Source of the DNA: CBDBZL01 sp965213545
Lineage (GTDB): Bacteria; Pseudomonadota; Alphaproteobacteria; Sphingomonadales; Sphingomonadaceae
Reading direction: 5' to 3'
Length of the DNA stretch: 64,000 nucleotides
NCBI GenBank assembly: GCA_965213545.1
Contig: CBDBZL010000001.1
Span: 434,001-498,000, forward strand
A program made the translations under genes and the position numbers. Positions 25,440-36,250 of the stretch are shown one piece after another (the stretch's first letter is position 1; every line of letters begins with the position of its first letter). The notes under the pieces were generated by a model that saw nothing but the letters and a program-made list of their open reading frames with translations, had not been told where the DNA came from and did not search any database.

Positions 25440-26417
25440 TCAGAAGTCGTAGATTAGCGTGAACCGGCTCAGCGTGTCGGTCCGTTCGGCGCCGGCGGGC
25501 GGGTTGCTGTCATATTCGATCGCATAGCTCAGCCGGGCGCTCAATTCGGCGATGATCTCTGCCTCCAGGCCGGTCACCAGGTTGATCGTGGTGGTATCGC
25601 CGCCGATGATCGCCGTCGCCCCGCCGCCGCCCTCAGCAACGAAGTCGCTGTCCTGTGTCAGCTTGATCGTATCGGCGATCTGCCAGTCGAAATCGATCCC
25701 TGCCAGCGCGGCGATGCTGCGTTCGGTCCGGTCGTCGGTGGTGATCGTCTGGCGCCAGGCGGGGCCCGCCTTGAGCGAAAGCTGCAGCCCTTCGCGGTCG
25801 AGCACCCGGTAGCCCACGCCGCCCGAAACCGCGAGCCGTTGCTCGAACCCGCGAAACTCGTCCTTCTCCCATTGGCCCAGCGCATAGGCGAACAGGCGGG
25901 GATTGATCTGATAGCGCGGTTCCCAGGAGAACAGGTACTGCTCGCGCGTGGTCCGTCCTTCGCTGCGCTGGAAATCGGTCCGAGCGCGGATCTTGTGGCT
26001 CCAGGCGTCGCCGGACCGATCGAGCTCGAGCGCGATGGTGAGGCCGGCATTCTGCGTGTTGCCGGTGGAGCGAAAGCCGCCGATCTGACCGCGCCCGTCC
26101 CACCGCTCGAACAGCCCCTCTTGGCGAACGACGGCACGCTCCTGCGCCTCGCGCACCGTCGCCAGCTGCGCCTGGTGCGCGCGACCTTGGGCAAGTGCTT
26201 CATCGATCGCGGACGCCTGGCCGGGATAGGCCGCGCGCGCCGCCTCGACCACCGCATCGAGCTTGCGCGCATCGCCGGTATCCGCCGCTGCCTTGATCAT
26301 CAGCCGGACGGGTTCGGGCAGGCTCTGCGCATATGCAGGCACTCCGGCACCGGCGAGCAGCGCGGCGGATATCAACCTGACTATGGCCGGGCGAGTTACG
26401 GGCTTGGTCACACGCAT
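25440..26417 (-). CDS. DUF481 family outer-membrane protein
   Basis: A 325-residue protein with a signal peptide (residues ~1-30, ending VPAYAQ). An N-terminal helical region (~35-105) rich in Ala and Gln has coiled-coil character. A C-terminal beta-barrel-like DUF481 domain (~106-325) starts GQIGGFRSTGNTQNAG and ends LSRFTLIYDF. The final aromatic residue is the usual outer-membrane targeting signal. The function is unknown; DUF481 proteins resemble salt-induced outer-membrane proteins. It lies 20 bp from the ABC permease gene on the same strand. Confidence 0.88.
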   Translation of the reverse strand: MRVTKPVTRPAIVRLISAALLAGAGVPAYAQSLPEPVRLMIKAAADTGDARKLDAVVEAARAAYPGQASAIDEALAQGRAHQAQLATVREAQERAVVRQEGLFERWDGRGQIGGFRSTGNTQNAGLTIALELDRSGDAWSHKIRARTDFQRSEGRTTREQYLFSWEPRYQINPRLFAYALGQWEKDEFRGFEQRLAVSGGVGYRVLDREGLQLSLKAGPAWRQTITTDDRTERSIAALAGIDFDWQIADTIKLTQDSDFVAEGGGGATAIIGGDTTTINLVTGLEAEIIAELSARLSYAIEYDSNPPAGAERTDTLSRFTLIYDF

Positions 26418-26437
26418 GATGGCGACCCGCTAACCGC

Positions 26438-27199
26438 TCAGTCGCGAAGCTTCCAGCCCGTCCTGAAGATCACCGCGATGATCGCCACGCAGGCCACCAG
26501 GAAGGCGATGGTCATCGCCAGCGATACGGCGATCGGGAAATCGGAGGTGCCGGTGAAGGTCCAGCGCAAGCCGTTGACCAGATAGACGATGGGGTTGGCC
26601 ATCGCCACCTGCCGCCACGGCTCGCCTAGCATGTCGAGCGAATAGAACGTGCCGCCCAGGAACGTGAGCGGGGTGAGGAACAGCAGCGGCACGATCTGCA
26701 ATTTCTCGAACCCGTCCGCCCAGATCCCCAGAATGAAGCCGAACAGCGAAAAAGCGGCCGAAACCAGGATGATGAAACCCACCGCCAGCACCGGGTGGCG
26801 GATATCGTAGTCGACGAACAAGGTTGCGGTGGCCAGGATCACTGCTGCCAGGATGAGCGACTTGACCGCCGCCGCGCCCACGAAGCCGATCAGCGTCTCG
26901 GCGACACCGACGGGCGCCGAGAGCAGTTCGTAGATGGCCCCCGTAAAGCGCGGCATGTAGATGCCGAAGCTGGCATTGGTGGTGCTCTCGGACAGCAATG
27001 TAAGCATCAGCAGGCCCGGGACGATGAAGGCCCCGTAGGAAACGCCGCCGATCTCCTCGATCCGTCCGCCGATGGCCGCCCCGAAAACGATGAAATAGAG
27101 CGAGGTGGTGATCACCGGCGAGAGGATGGAGCCGAAGAAGGTGCGGAAGGCCCGCAGCAACTCGTGCTTGAAGATGGCCAGCGCACCGCGAAGGTTCAT
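26438..27199 (-). CDS. ABC-2 type transporter permease
   Basis: A 253-residue integral membrane protein with about six transmembrane helices. It starts at the ATG at 27199, overlapping the stop of the ATPase gene (ATGA). The DrrB/NodJ-type pattern is visible in FFGSILSPVITTSLYFIVFG, PFLTPLTFLGGTFYSL-like sequence (PLLFLTPLTFLGGTFYSL) and NPIVYLVNGLRW. It pairs with the adjacent ATPase to form an exporter; the substrate cannot be told. Confidence 0.92.
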   Translation of the reverse strand: MNLRGALAIFKHELLRAFRTFFGSILSPVITTSLYFIVFGAAIGGRIEEIGGVSYGAFIVPGLLMLTLLSESTTNASFGIYMPRFTGAIYELLSAPVGVAETLIGFVGAAAVKSLILAAVILATATLFVDYDIRHPVLAVGFIILVSAAFSLFGFILGIWADGFEKLQIVPLLFLTPLTFLGGTFYSLDMLGEPWRQVAMANPIVYLVNGLRWTFTGTSDFPIAVSLAMTIAFLVACVAIIAVIFRTGWKLRD

Positions 27200-28176
27200 G
27201 CCGCCCGCTCGCTCTGGACGCTGGCGACGGGCGCCGCGCCTGTGGACCGGTCGGTGACCAGCTTGACGAAGATCTCCTCGAGCGAGCTCTCCTTGGCGTC
27301 CAGCCCGGTAAAGCCGATGCCCGCGCGCGTCAGGTCCTGCGCCAGTTCGGCGATCTCGCGCTTGCCCGCGCCCGCCCCGTCGCCGCCGCGATAGGCCAGC
27401 ACGCCGCCCGCTTCCTCCAGCGTGACCGGATAATGGGCCAGCGATGCGGGCACCTCGGTCATCGGCCGGGCCAGGATGAAGCGGGCCTCGGTGGTGCCCA
27501 GGCGGCGCATCATCGCGTCCTTGTCGTCGACCAGCAGGATGCGGCCCTTGCTGATCACGCCCACCCGGTCGGCCATTTCCTCGGCCTCCTCGATATAGTG
27601 GGTGGTGAGGATGATGGTGACGCCGCGCTCGCGCAGCAGCGCGATCTGGTGCCACATGTCGCGCCGCAATTCGACATCGACGCCCGCGGTCGGCTCGTCG
27701 AGAAACAGCAGGTCGGGCTCGTGCGCCAGCGCCTTGGCGATCATCACCCGGCGCTTCATCCCGCCCGACAGTTTCCTTATCTGCTCGTCGCGCTTGTCCC
27801 ACAAGGTAAGCGACCTCAGCACCTCCTCGATCCGCGCCTCGTTGGGCGGGCAACCGAACATGCCGCGCGAATAGCGAACCTGGCGCTGGACCTTGTCGAA
27901 CATGTCGAACCCCAGTTCCTGCGGCACCAAGCCGATGCGGCGGCGCGCCTCGCGCCAGTTGCGCGCGGTGTCCAGGCCGAACGCGCGGATCGTCCCCGAG
28001 CTTGGTCGCACGAGGCCGCATACAGCGCCGATGAGCGTGGTCTTGCCCGCCCCGTTGGGCCCGAGCAGCGCGAAGATCTCGCCGCGCCTGATGGTCAGGT
28101 CGACATCGTCGAGCGCGGTGACGCCGCCCTTGTAGGTCTTGGTGAGACCGCTGATTTCCAGGATAGGGTCGGACAT
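27196..28176 (-). CDS. ABC transporter ATP-binding protein (ABC-2 exporter)
   Basis: A 326-residue ATPase with Walker A GPNGAGKTT, signature LSGGMKRRVMIAKAL and Walker B LLFLDEPTAGVDVELR, and a C-terminal extension of ~100 residues. The DrrA/CcmA-type layout (LVPQELGFD, TILTTHYIEEAEEMADRVG) is clear. The ATG at 28176 gives the family N terminus MSDPILEISGLTKTY; the open frame upstream is not part of it. It forms an operon with the permease. Confidence 0.93.
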   Translation of the reverse strand: MSDPILEISGLTKTYKGGVTALDDVDLTIRRGEIFALLGPNGAGKTTLIGAVCGLVRPSSGTIRAFGLDTARNWREARRRIGLVPQELGFDMFDKVQRQVRYSRGMFGCPPNEARIEEVLRSLTLWDKRDEQIRKLSGGMKRRVMIAKALAHEPDLLFLDEPTAGVDVELRRDMWHQIALLRERGVTIILTTHYIEEAEEMADRVGVISKGRILLVDDKDAMMRRLGTTEARFILARPMTEVPASLAHYPVTLEEAGGVLAYRGGDGAGAGKREIAELAQDLTRAGIGFTGLDAKESSLEEIFVKLVTDRSTGAAPVASVQSERAA

Positions 28177-28291
28177 TGCCCGCGCGACATCGGCCGATGG
28201 GCCCGCCTTTGCAAGGGGACCTCTAGGCTGGGAGACGAGCATGCGCCGGCAGCGCGGGGGCGGGCTGGGAGCGACGGGGACGGGCGAGCGC

Positions 28292-29341
28292 TCAGACGCC
28301 GGGCAGGAGCAGCGAGGAATCGCCGTAGGAGTAGAACCGGTAATTGGCTTCGATTGCATGGGCATAGGCGGCCTGCATCCGCTCGGTGCCCATCAGCGCG
28401 GCGACCAGCATGAACAGCGTCGAGCGCGGCAGGTGAAAGTTGGTCATCAGCCCGTCGATGGCGCGAAAGACATAGCCGGGCGTGATGAAGATCGCGGTGT
28501 CGCCCTCGAACGCGCGGATCGTGCCGTCCTCCTCGCCTGCGCTCTCGAGCAGACGCAGCACCGTGGTGCCGACCGCGATCAGCCGGCCGCCCGCCGCCCG
28601 CGCCGCATTGAGCCGGGCGGCGGTTTGCTCGTCGATCCGCCCCCATTCGGAATGCATCGCATGATCGGCGGTGTCCTGCGCGGTGACGGGCAGGAACGTG
28701 CCCGCGCCGACATGCAAGGTCAGCGTCTCGCAGGTGATACCCGCCGCATCGAGCGCCGAGACCAGCTGGGGGGTGAAGTGGAGCGCGGCGGTGGGCGCGG
28801 CGACCGCGCCGTCGCGGGCCGCGAACATCGTCTGGTAATCCTCGCTGTCCGCCGCATCGAGCGGGCGTGCGCGGGCAATGTAAGGAGGCAGCGGCATGGT
28901 TCCGGCGCGCGCGAGCAAGGCGTCGACCGGCTCGGCGCCCTCGAAGGTCAGGACGATGCCGCCACCCTCAAGGCGCTGCTCGGCGATGGCCGAGACGTCG
29001 GCGGCAAAGGTGATGCGTTCGCCCTCGGCCAGCCGGCGCGCGTTGCGCACGAAGGCGTGCCAGCGCCGCTCGTCCAGCCGCTTGTGCAAGGTGACCCCGA
29101 CCTGCGCGCCGGCTCCCCCGGTGCGCATCCGCCGTCCTTCGAGCTGGGCGGGAATGACGCGGGTATCGTTGAACACCAGCACATCGCCCGGCCGCAGCAG
29201 GCGCGGCAGATCGGCCACGCGCACATCCCCGAACGGCCCGGCGCCCGGCACCAGCAGCATGCGCGCGGAATCGCGCGGGCGCGCCGGACGCAGCGCGATG
29301 CGCTCGGTGGGCAAATCGAAATCGAACAGGTCGGTGCGCAT
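28292..29341 (-). CDS. queA: S-adenosylmethionine:tRNA ribosyltransferase-isomerase
   Basis: A 349-residue enzyme that transfers the ribosyl moiety of SAM to preQ1-tRNA to form epoxyqueuosine. The N terminus MRTDLFDFDLPTERIALRP, followed by DDVLVFNDTRVIPA-like sequence (GDVLVFNDTRVIPA), the middle QTMFAARDGAVAAPTAALHF with LHVGAGTFLPV, and the ending ATFYSYGD-like (YRFYSYGDSSLLLPG) are diagnostic. It fits with tgt downstream. Confidence 0.96.
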   Translation of the reverse strand: MRTDLFDFDLPTERIALRPARPRDSARMLLVPGAGPFGDVRVADLPRLLRPGDVLVFNDTRVIPAQLEGRRMRTGGAGAQVGVTLHKRLDERRWHAFVRNARRLAEGERITFAADVSAIAEQRLEGGGIVLTFEGAEPVDALLARAGTMPLPPYIARARPLDAADSEDYQTMFAARDGAVAAPTAALHFTPQLVSALDAAGITCETLTLHVGAGTFLPVTAQDTADHAMHSEWGRIDEQTAARLNAARAAGGRLIAVGTTVLRLLESAGEEDGTIRAFEGDTAIFITPGYVFRAIDGLMTNFHLPRSTLFMLVAALMGTERMQAAYAHAIEANYRFYSYGDSSLLLPGV

Positions 29342-29436
29342 CGCCGGCGCCTCTAGCGTGGTTTGCCGCCAGGACCAGCCTTGTCGCGCCGCCACAGGCC
29401 CCGCGTGCGCGCCGGTTTCATACGCCCAGCGGGCGC

Positions 29437-30162
29437 TCACTGGGTCGGCGAATTGCTCAGCATGTCGGCGGTAATCGCACCGGGCGAACCGGGCTGGACG
29501 GCGGGCGCGCTGGGGATCGCCTGCGGGCGCTCGTCGGCGGCGATCGAGGCCTGGAGGATGCGCGTGGGCGCGGCCGGCGGCTCGCCGCGCTCGATCGCGT
29601 CCACCGCCGCCATGTTGGCGATCACCCGGCCGAAATTGGTGTAGCGCCCGTCGAGCGCCATGCGCGGGTAGAACACGATGAAGAACTGGCTGTTGGCGCT
29701 GTCATCATTATTGCCCTCGCGCGCCATCGCCACCGTGCCGCGCACATGCGGCATGGCGTTGAACTCGGCGACCAGGTCGGGCTGCTCGGAGCCGCCCTGC
29801 CCGGTCCCGGTGGGGTCGCCGGTCTGCGCCATGAACCCGTCGATCACCCGGTGGAAGATGATGCCGTCGTAAAAGCCCTGGCGCGTCAGTTGCTTGATCC
29901 GCTCGACATGCCCCGGCGCCCATTGCGGCATCAGCCTTATCGCCACCCGCTCGCCGGTCGACAGGTCAAGCAGCAGGATGTTCTCGCGGTCGGCCTGAAG
30001 GTCGCTGTCCACCGCCAAGGGCATGGCCTCGGCAGTGGCCGCTCCAGCCTGCTGCGCCTGGATCTCGGACGGGGTCCGCGGCTCCTCGTCCTGCGCGCCG
30101 GCGCTGGGGGCAAGAACGAGCGCGGCCGAAGCAAGCGCGAGGCGGATCAGGGGAATGGGCAT
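29437..30162 (-). CDS. Peptidyl-prolyl cis-trans isomerase (cyclophilin), exported
   Basis: A 241-residue cyclophilin with a signal peptide (residues ~1-23, ending PSAGA), so it is probably periplasmic. The cyclophilin core has FYDGIIFHRVIDGFMAQTGDPTGTG, an ANSQFFIVF segment and FGRVIANMAAVDAI. The C-terminal ~40 residues are a low-complexity tail. The ATG at 30162 begins the signal peptide; the frame is open further upstream but is proline-rich and unlike the family. It lies between coaD and queA on the same strand. Confidence 0.93.
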   Translation of the reverse strand: MPIPLIRLALASAALVLAPSAGAQDEEPRTPSEIQAQQAGAATAEAMPLAVDSDLQADRENILLLDLSTGERVAIRLMPQWAPGHVERIKQLTRQGFYDGIIFHRVIDGFMAQTGDPTGTGQGGSEQPDLVAEFNAMPHVRGTVAMAREGNNDDSANSQFFIVFYPRMALDGRYTNFGRVIANMAAVDAIERGEPPAAPTRILQASIAADERPQAIPSAPAVQPGSPGAITADMLSNSPTQ

Positions 30163-30275
30163 GACGGCGATGGTGGTCCTCGCTGGCGGCAGTGGAAGCG
30201 GTAGCGGTGTTGGCGGCGGCGGATAATCGCAGGGCAATGTCGCTTCGATGAATGAAGGTGCGCGCGGAGGCGGGG

Positions 30276-30791
30276 TCAATCCCCGGCGCGCCGGCCGATC
30301 CGCTCGACCCGGGCGACCACCAGATCGCGCACCTCGGGACTGACGAAGGGGGTGATGTCGCCATCGAACATGGCGATTTCCTTGACCAGCTTGGAGGCGA
30401 TCGGCTGCAACGAGACATCGGCCATCAGGAAGACGGTCTCGATATCGGCGTTGAGCTGCTGGTTCATCCCCGCCATCTGATACTCGTATTCGAAATCGGC
30501 CACCGCGCGCAGCCCGCGGATGATGAGATCGGCGCCCTGGCTCTCGGCGAACTGCATCAAGAGCGCGTCGAACCCGGCCACCTCGACATTGCCGATCCGC
30601 TGCCGGGCGACCTCGGCGCGCACCATCGCCAGCCGCTCCTCGGGCGTGAACATCGGGTTCTTGGACGGGTTGGTGGTCACCCCGATGACCAGCCGGTCGA
30701 CCAGCTTGGCCCCACGCCGGATGATATCGGCATGACCCAGCGTGACGGGATCGAAAGTGCCGGGGTAAAGGCCGGTGCGATGCGCCATCAA
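30276..30791 (-). CDS. coaD: Pantetheine-phosphate adenylyltransferase
   Basis: A 171-residue nucleotidyltransferase with the start MAHRTGLYPGTFDPVTLGH, including the TFDPVTLGH HxGH-like ATP motif. It also has LIRGLRAVADFEYEYQMAGMN and the C-terminal ISSKLVKE-like loop (PIASKLVKEIAMFDGDI). It makes dephospho-CoA from 4'-phosphopantetheine. It overlaps or nearly touches the ispA gene (stop at 30798 is 6 bp upstream). Confidence 0.96.
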   Translation of the reverse strand: MMAHRTGLYPGTFDPVTLGHADIIRRGAKLVDRLVIGVTTNPSKNPMFTPEERLAMVRAEVARQRIGNVEVAGFDALLMQFAESQGADLIIRGLRAVADFEYEYQMAGMNQQLNADIETVFLMADVSLQPIASKLVKEIAMFDGDITPFVSPEVRDLVVARVERIGRRAGD

Positions 30792-30797
30792 GTGTCC

Positions 30798-31703
30798 TCA
30801 GCGATCCCGTTCCACGATGAACCGGGCCAGCGCGCGCAGCAGGTCCGCCCCCTCGCCATGGTTCGCCAAATGGCCGACCGCCTGTTCGGCCAGCGCGTGC
30901 GCCTGTTCGCGTGCCTTGTCGGCGCCCATCAGCGAGACGAAAGTGGCCTTGCCGGCCTTGGCATCCTTGCGCAACGCCTTGCCCGCGAGCGCCTCGTCGC
31001 CCTCGTGGTCGATCAGGTCATCGGCGATCTGGAAAGCAAGGCCGATGTCGCGGGCATAGGCGCGCAAGGGGCCGCGATGATCCTCCGCCAGCTTGCCCAG
31101 GATCGCCCCCATCTCCACCGCCGCGCCGAGCAGCGCGCCGGTCTTGAGCTGCTGCAGCCGGGTGACGAAGGGCAGGTCCGCGCTGCCGCTTTCGGGAGCA
31201 AGGTCGAGCACCTGGCCGCCCGCCATCCCGTGATGTCCGCTGGCGCCGGCAAGGCAGGCGACGAGTTCGCCGCGCACATGCGCATCGCGCGCGGTCTCGC
31301 TGGCGGCGAGAAGCTCGAAGGCCAGCGCGTGAAGCGCATCGCCCGCCAGCACCGCGGTGGCCTCGTCGAACGCCTTGTGCACGGTGGGCTTGCCGTGGCG
31401 GGTGTCGTCGTCATCCATGCACGGCAGGTCGTCGTGGATCAGCGAATAGACGTGGATCGCCTCGATCGCGCAGGCTGCCCGCAGCGCGTTGACGCGCGGC
31501 ACCGCGTGCATCTCGGCCACGCTCACCAGCAGCAGCGGGCGCACCCGCTTGCCACCGCCGATGGCCGCGTAGCGCATCGCTTCCACCAGCCTGGCGCGGG
31601 GGTCTTCGGGCACGGGCAGGAAGGCATCAAACGCCTTGTCGATCTCGCGCTGGATACGCTGGAAGGCGCGGCCCAGCAGATCGTCCGCAAGCACCAGGCT
31701 CAT
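30798..31703 (-). CDS. ispA: Farnesyl/geranyl diphosphate synthase
   Basis: A 301-residue trans-prenyltransferase from the ATG at 31703; an in-frame ATG at 31736 would add 11 residues and neither has a clear ribosome binding site. The first aspartate-rich motif DDLPCMDDDD and second motif DDLID are both present, with YAAIGGGKRVRPLL and GKATFVSLMG. The short spacing and length fit the bacterial farnesyl diphosphate synthase class. It sits in an xseB-ispA order, as in many proteobacteria. Confidence 0.94.
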   Translation of the reverse strand: MSLVLADDLLGRAFQRIQREIDKAFDAFLPVPEDPRARLVEAMRYAAIGGGKRVRPLLLVSVAEMHAVPRVNALRAACAIEAIHVYSLIHDDLPCMDDDDTRHGKPTVHKAFDEATAVLAGDALHALAFELLAASETARDAHVRGELVACLAGASGHHGMAGGQVLDLAPESGSADLPFVTRLQQLKTGALLGAAVEMGAILGKLAEDHRGPLRAYARDIGLAFQIADDLIDHEGDEALAGKALRKDAKAGKATFVSLMGADKAREQAHALAEQAVGHLANHGEGADLLRALARFIVERDR

Positions 31704-31754
31704 GTCACGCGGCGCGGCACGAGGTGCGCGAGGCATAGCGCCCGCAACTGGCGG

Positions 31755-32102
31755 TCAGCGCCCATCGGCGCGCGCCGGTGGGGTCACTGCGGTATCGGGG
31801 GTAGCGGCATCGGAGGAGGCAGCGGAGGAAGAGGCAGCGGCGGGGGCCTCGTCATCGGGCTCGTCGAACGGCGCCAGTCCACTCGGCTTGCCATCGGGAC
31901 CGGTGACGATCCGCTCGATCCGCTCCTGCGCCGCATCGAGCCGTTGCTGGCACAGCCGGCGCAACGCCTCGCCGCGCTCGTAAAGGTCGATCGATTCGGC
32001 CAGCGGTACCTCGCCCGTCTCCAGCCGCCGCACCACGTCCTCGAGCGCGCTCAGTGCCTGCTCGAAGCTCAGATCGCCCGGTTCGCCTTGCTGCTGCGCC
32101 AT
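31755..32102 (-). CDS. xseB: Exodeoxyribonuclease VII small subunit
   Basis: A 115-residue protein from the ATG at 32102, with the XseB core SFEQALSALEDVVRRLETGEVPLAESIDLYERGEALRRLCQQRL in residues ~12-55. The C-terminal ~45 residues are a low-complexity Ala/Ser/Pro tail beyond the usual ~80. The small subunit binds XseA (not in this window) to form exonuclease VII. It is immediately upstream of ispA, and divergent from purL across 92 bp. Confidence 0.92.
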   Translation of the reverse strand: MAQQQGEPGDLSFEQALSALEDVVRRLETGEVPLAESIDLYERGEALRRLCQQRLDAAQERIERIVTGPDGKPSGLAPFDEPDDEAPAAASSSAASSDAATPDTAVTPPARADGR

Positions 32103-32194
32103 CACGCACAAGCATTGGCGGGCGCAATAGCCTCGGTCAACCGCCGGCTCATCGTCATTTACCAAGCGGCGCCGCGCGGCTAACCGCTTGGCGC

Positions 32195-34483
<2,289 letters not shown>

Positions 34484-34502
34484 TCTCCCGATTCCGCTCA
34501 TG

Positions 34503-34571
34503 CTGAGCTTGTCGAAGCACCTCTCCTCGGACCGCGCCACCGACCGGCAGACCGCCCGTCGACCGGCTCAG
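34503..34571. repeat. Degenerate inverted repeat (dispersed palindromic element type)
   Basis: CTGAGCTTGTCGA (34503-34515) and TCGACCGGCTCAG (34559-34571) are inverted copies with two mismatches around a ~43-bp centre. The left arm CTGAGC(T/C)TGTCGAAG is a sequence type I associate with dispersed repeats in sphingomonad genomes (inference from memory). It lies between purL and the deiodinase-like gene. Confidence 0.6.
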
Positions 34572-34588
34572 GGCGAGCGGAGGTTGGC

Positions 34589-35260
34589 TTGACTGCAACC
34601 CACCACCCCTACCCCGCGCTGCCCGACCTGACCGATGCCGAACGTATCGCCCATGCGCGCGCCGCCTTCGAGCGGCTCGCCACGCGCCGCTCGTGCCGCG
34701 CCTTCGCGACAACATCGGTCCCGCGTGCGGTCATCGAATATGCGATCCGCGCCGCCGGCACCGCGCCATCGGGCGCCAATCATCAGCCCTGGCATTTCGC
34801 CGCCATCTCATCGCCCCATGCCAAGCGCGCCATCCGCGAGGCGGCCGAGGCCGAGGAGCGCGCATTCTATGCCGGGCGCGCGGGCGGCGAGTGGCTGGAC
34901 GCGCTGGCCGGGCTGGGCACCGATGCCGACAAGCCCTATCTCGAGCACGCGCCCTGGCTCATCGTCGCCTTCGCCCAGCGCAAGGGTGGCATCGCGGAGG
35001 ACGGCGAGACGCGCAACTACTACGTCACCGAGAGCGTGGGCCTGGCTTGCGGACTGCTCATTGCCGCGCTGCACGAGGCGGGGCTGGCGACGCTGACCCA
35101 CACCCCCTCGCCGATGGGGTTCCTGCGCCAGATCTGCGGCCGGCCGGCAACCGAAAAGCCGGTGATGATCATCGTCGCGGGTCATCCGGCGTCCGATGCC
35201 AGCGTCCCCGCTCACGCGTTGGTGAAAAAGCCGCTCGCCCAGATCGCCAGCTGGCTCTAG
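34589..35260 (+). CDS. Nitroreductase-family flavoprotein, iodotyrosine-deiodinase-like
   Basis: A 223-residue FMN-dependent protein starting at TTG (34589) behind GCGGAGG. It has RRSCRAFATTSVPRAVIEYAIRAAGTAPSGANHQPWHF, GTDADKPYLEHAPWLIVAFAQ, and NYYVTESVGLACGLLIAALHEAGLATLTHTPSPMGFL. This order is the iodotyrosine deiodinase (IYD)-type branch of the nitroreductase superfamily, not BluB or NfsB. Bacterial homologues dehalogenate halotyrosines in vitro. The natural substrate here is unknown. It follows purL after 105 bp. Confidence 0.85.
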   Translation: MTATHHPYPALPDLTDAERIAHARAAFERLATRRSCRAFATTSVPRAVIEYAIRAAGTAPSGANHQPWHFAAISSPHAKRAIREAAEAEERAFYAGRAGGEWLDALAGLGTDADKPYLEHAPWLIVAFAQRKGGIAEDGETRNYYVTESVGLACGLLIAALHEAGLATLTHTPSPMGFLRQICGRPATEKPVMIIVAGHPASDASVPAHALVKKPLAQIASWL

Positions 35261-35329
35261 TCCGGGTGCCGGGCCGGTCCAGCCGGACGCGTTGGACAGG
35301 TATAGGTGTCCCTGGCCCAGAGCGCCGTG

Positions 35330-36250
35330 TCAGCCCGCGACCCAATCGCGCTGCGGCACATCGAGCAGCTTCAGCATAGAGGTCAGATCGCCGCGATCGA
35401 TCCACCCGCTCGCCGCCTCGCGCGCCGGGGGCTTGGCGTGCGTGGCGATGCCGTAGTCCGCCGCCGCCAGCATGGGCGCGTCATTCGCCCCGTCGCCCGC
35501 GGCCATGACCAGCGCCGCCTCGCCCAACAGCGCCGCCTCTTCGCGCAGCACGCGCTCCTTGACCTGTGCATCGGTCACCGCGCCGGTCAGCGCACCGCTC
35601 AGCCGACCACCGATCACCTCGAGCCGGTTGCCCACCACATGATCGAACCCCAGCAAGGCGGCCACCGGGTCGGCGAAGTGGTGGAAACCGCCGGTCACCA
35701 GGACGGAGCGACAGCCGCGCTCGCGCAAGGTCGCCACCAGCGTTCGCGCGCCGGGTGCGGGGGTGATCCGCTCGGCCAGGCAGCGCGCGATCGCCTCCTC
35801 CTCCAGCCCCGCGAGCAGCGCCACCCGCTCGGCGAGCGCGGCGGTAAAGTCCAGTTCGCCCGCCATCGCGCGCTCGGTGATCGCCGCGATCTGGGGCTTG
35901 ATCCCGGCATAGTCGGCCAGCTCGTCGATGCATTCCTGGCCGATCATGGTGGAATCCATATCCGACACGAACAGGTCGGGCACCTGTATCGCATCACGCG
36001 CGACCAGCACGTCGGAGGGCGCGAAGTGGTGGTCCAGCACCCCCTTCACCGCCCCCAGATCATCGCCCGGCAGTTCAATCTGGAGGACATCGCCGCAATG
36101 GTCGAGCATCTGCGCATGGGCAATCGCAAGTCCCCGGTCGTCAAGCGTCGCGGTGGCCGCGTCCAGCGCGGTTTCCAGCCCGTCGGGCTCTGCTATCACC
36201 CGGGCGATGAGCACCAGCACTTCTCCCGATCGTCCAAGCGTGGCGCTCAT
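35330..36250 (-). CDS. serB: Phosphoserine phosphatase
   Basis: A 306-residue HAD-family enzyme. The N-terminal ~100 residues form a regulatory, ACT-like region. The catalytic part has the nucleophile motif DMDSTMIGQE, then VTGGFHHFADPV and GDGANDAPML. The ATG at 36250 gives MSATLGRSGEVLVLIARV. It is the last step of serine synthesis. Its 5' end overlaps the divergent miaA gene by 44 bp if both start codons are right. Confidence 0.95.
   Translation of the reverse strand: MSATLGRSGEVLVLIARVIAEPDGLETALDAATATLDDRGLAIAHAQMLDHCGDVLQIELPGDDLGAVKGVLDHHFAPSDVLVARDAIQVPDLFVSDMDSTMIGQECIDELADYAGIKPQIAAITERAMAGELDFTAALAERVALLAGLEEEAIARCLAERITPAPGARTLVATLRERGCRSVLVTGGFHHFADPVAALLGFDHVVGNRLEVIGGRLSGALTGAVTDAQVKERVLREEAALLGEAALVMAAGDGANDAPMLAAADYGIATHAKPPAREAASGWIDRGDLTSMLKLLDVPQRDWVAG

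Noticed and set aside
30163..30275. Upstream extension of the cyclophilin frame, proline-rich
   Set aside because: The ATG at 30162 opens a good signal peptide, while the extension is low-complexity and overlaps the coaD end region.
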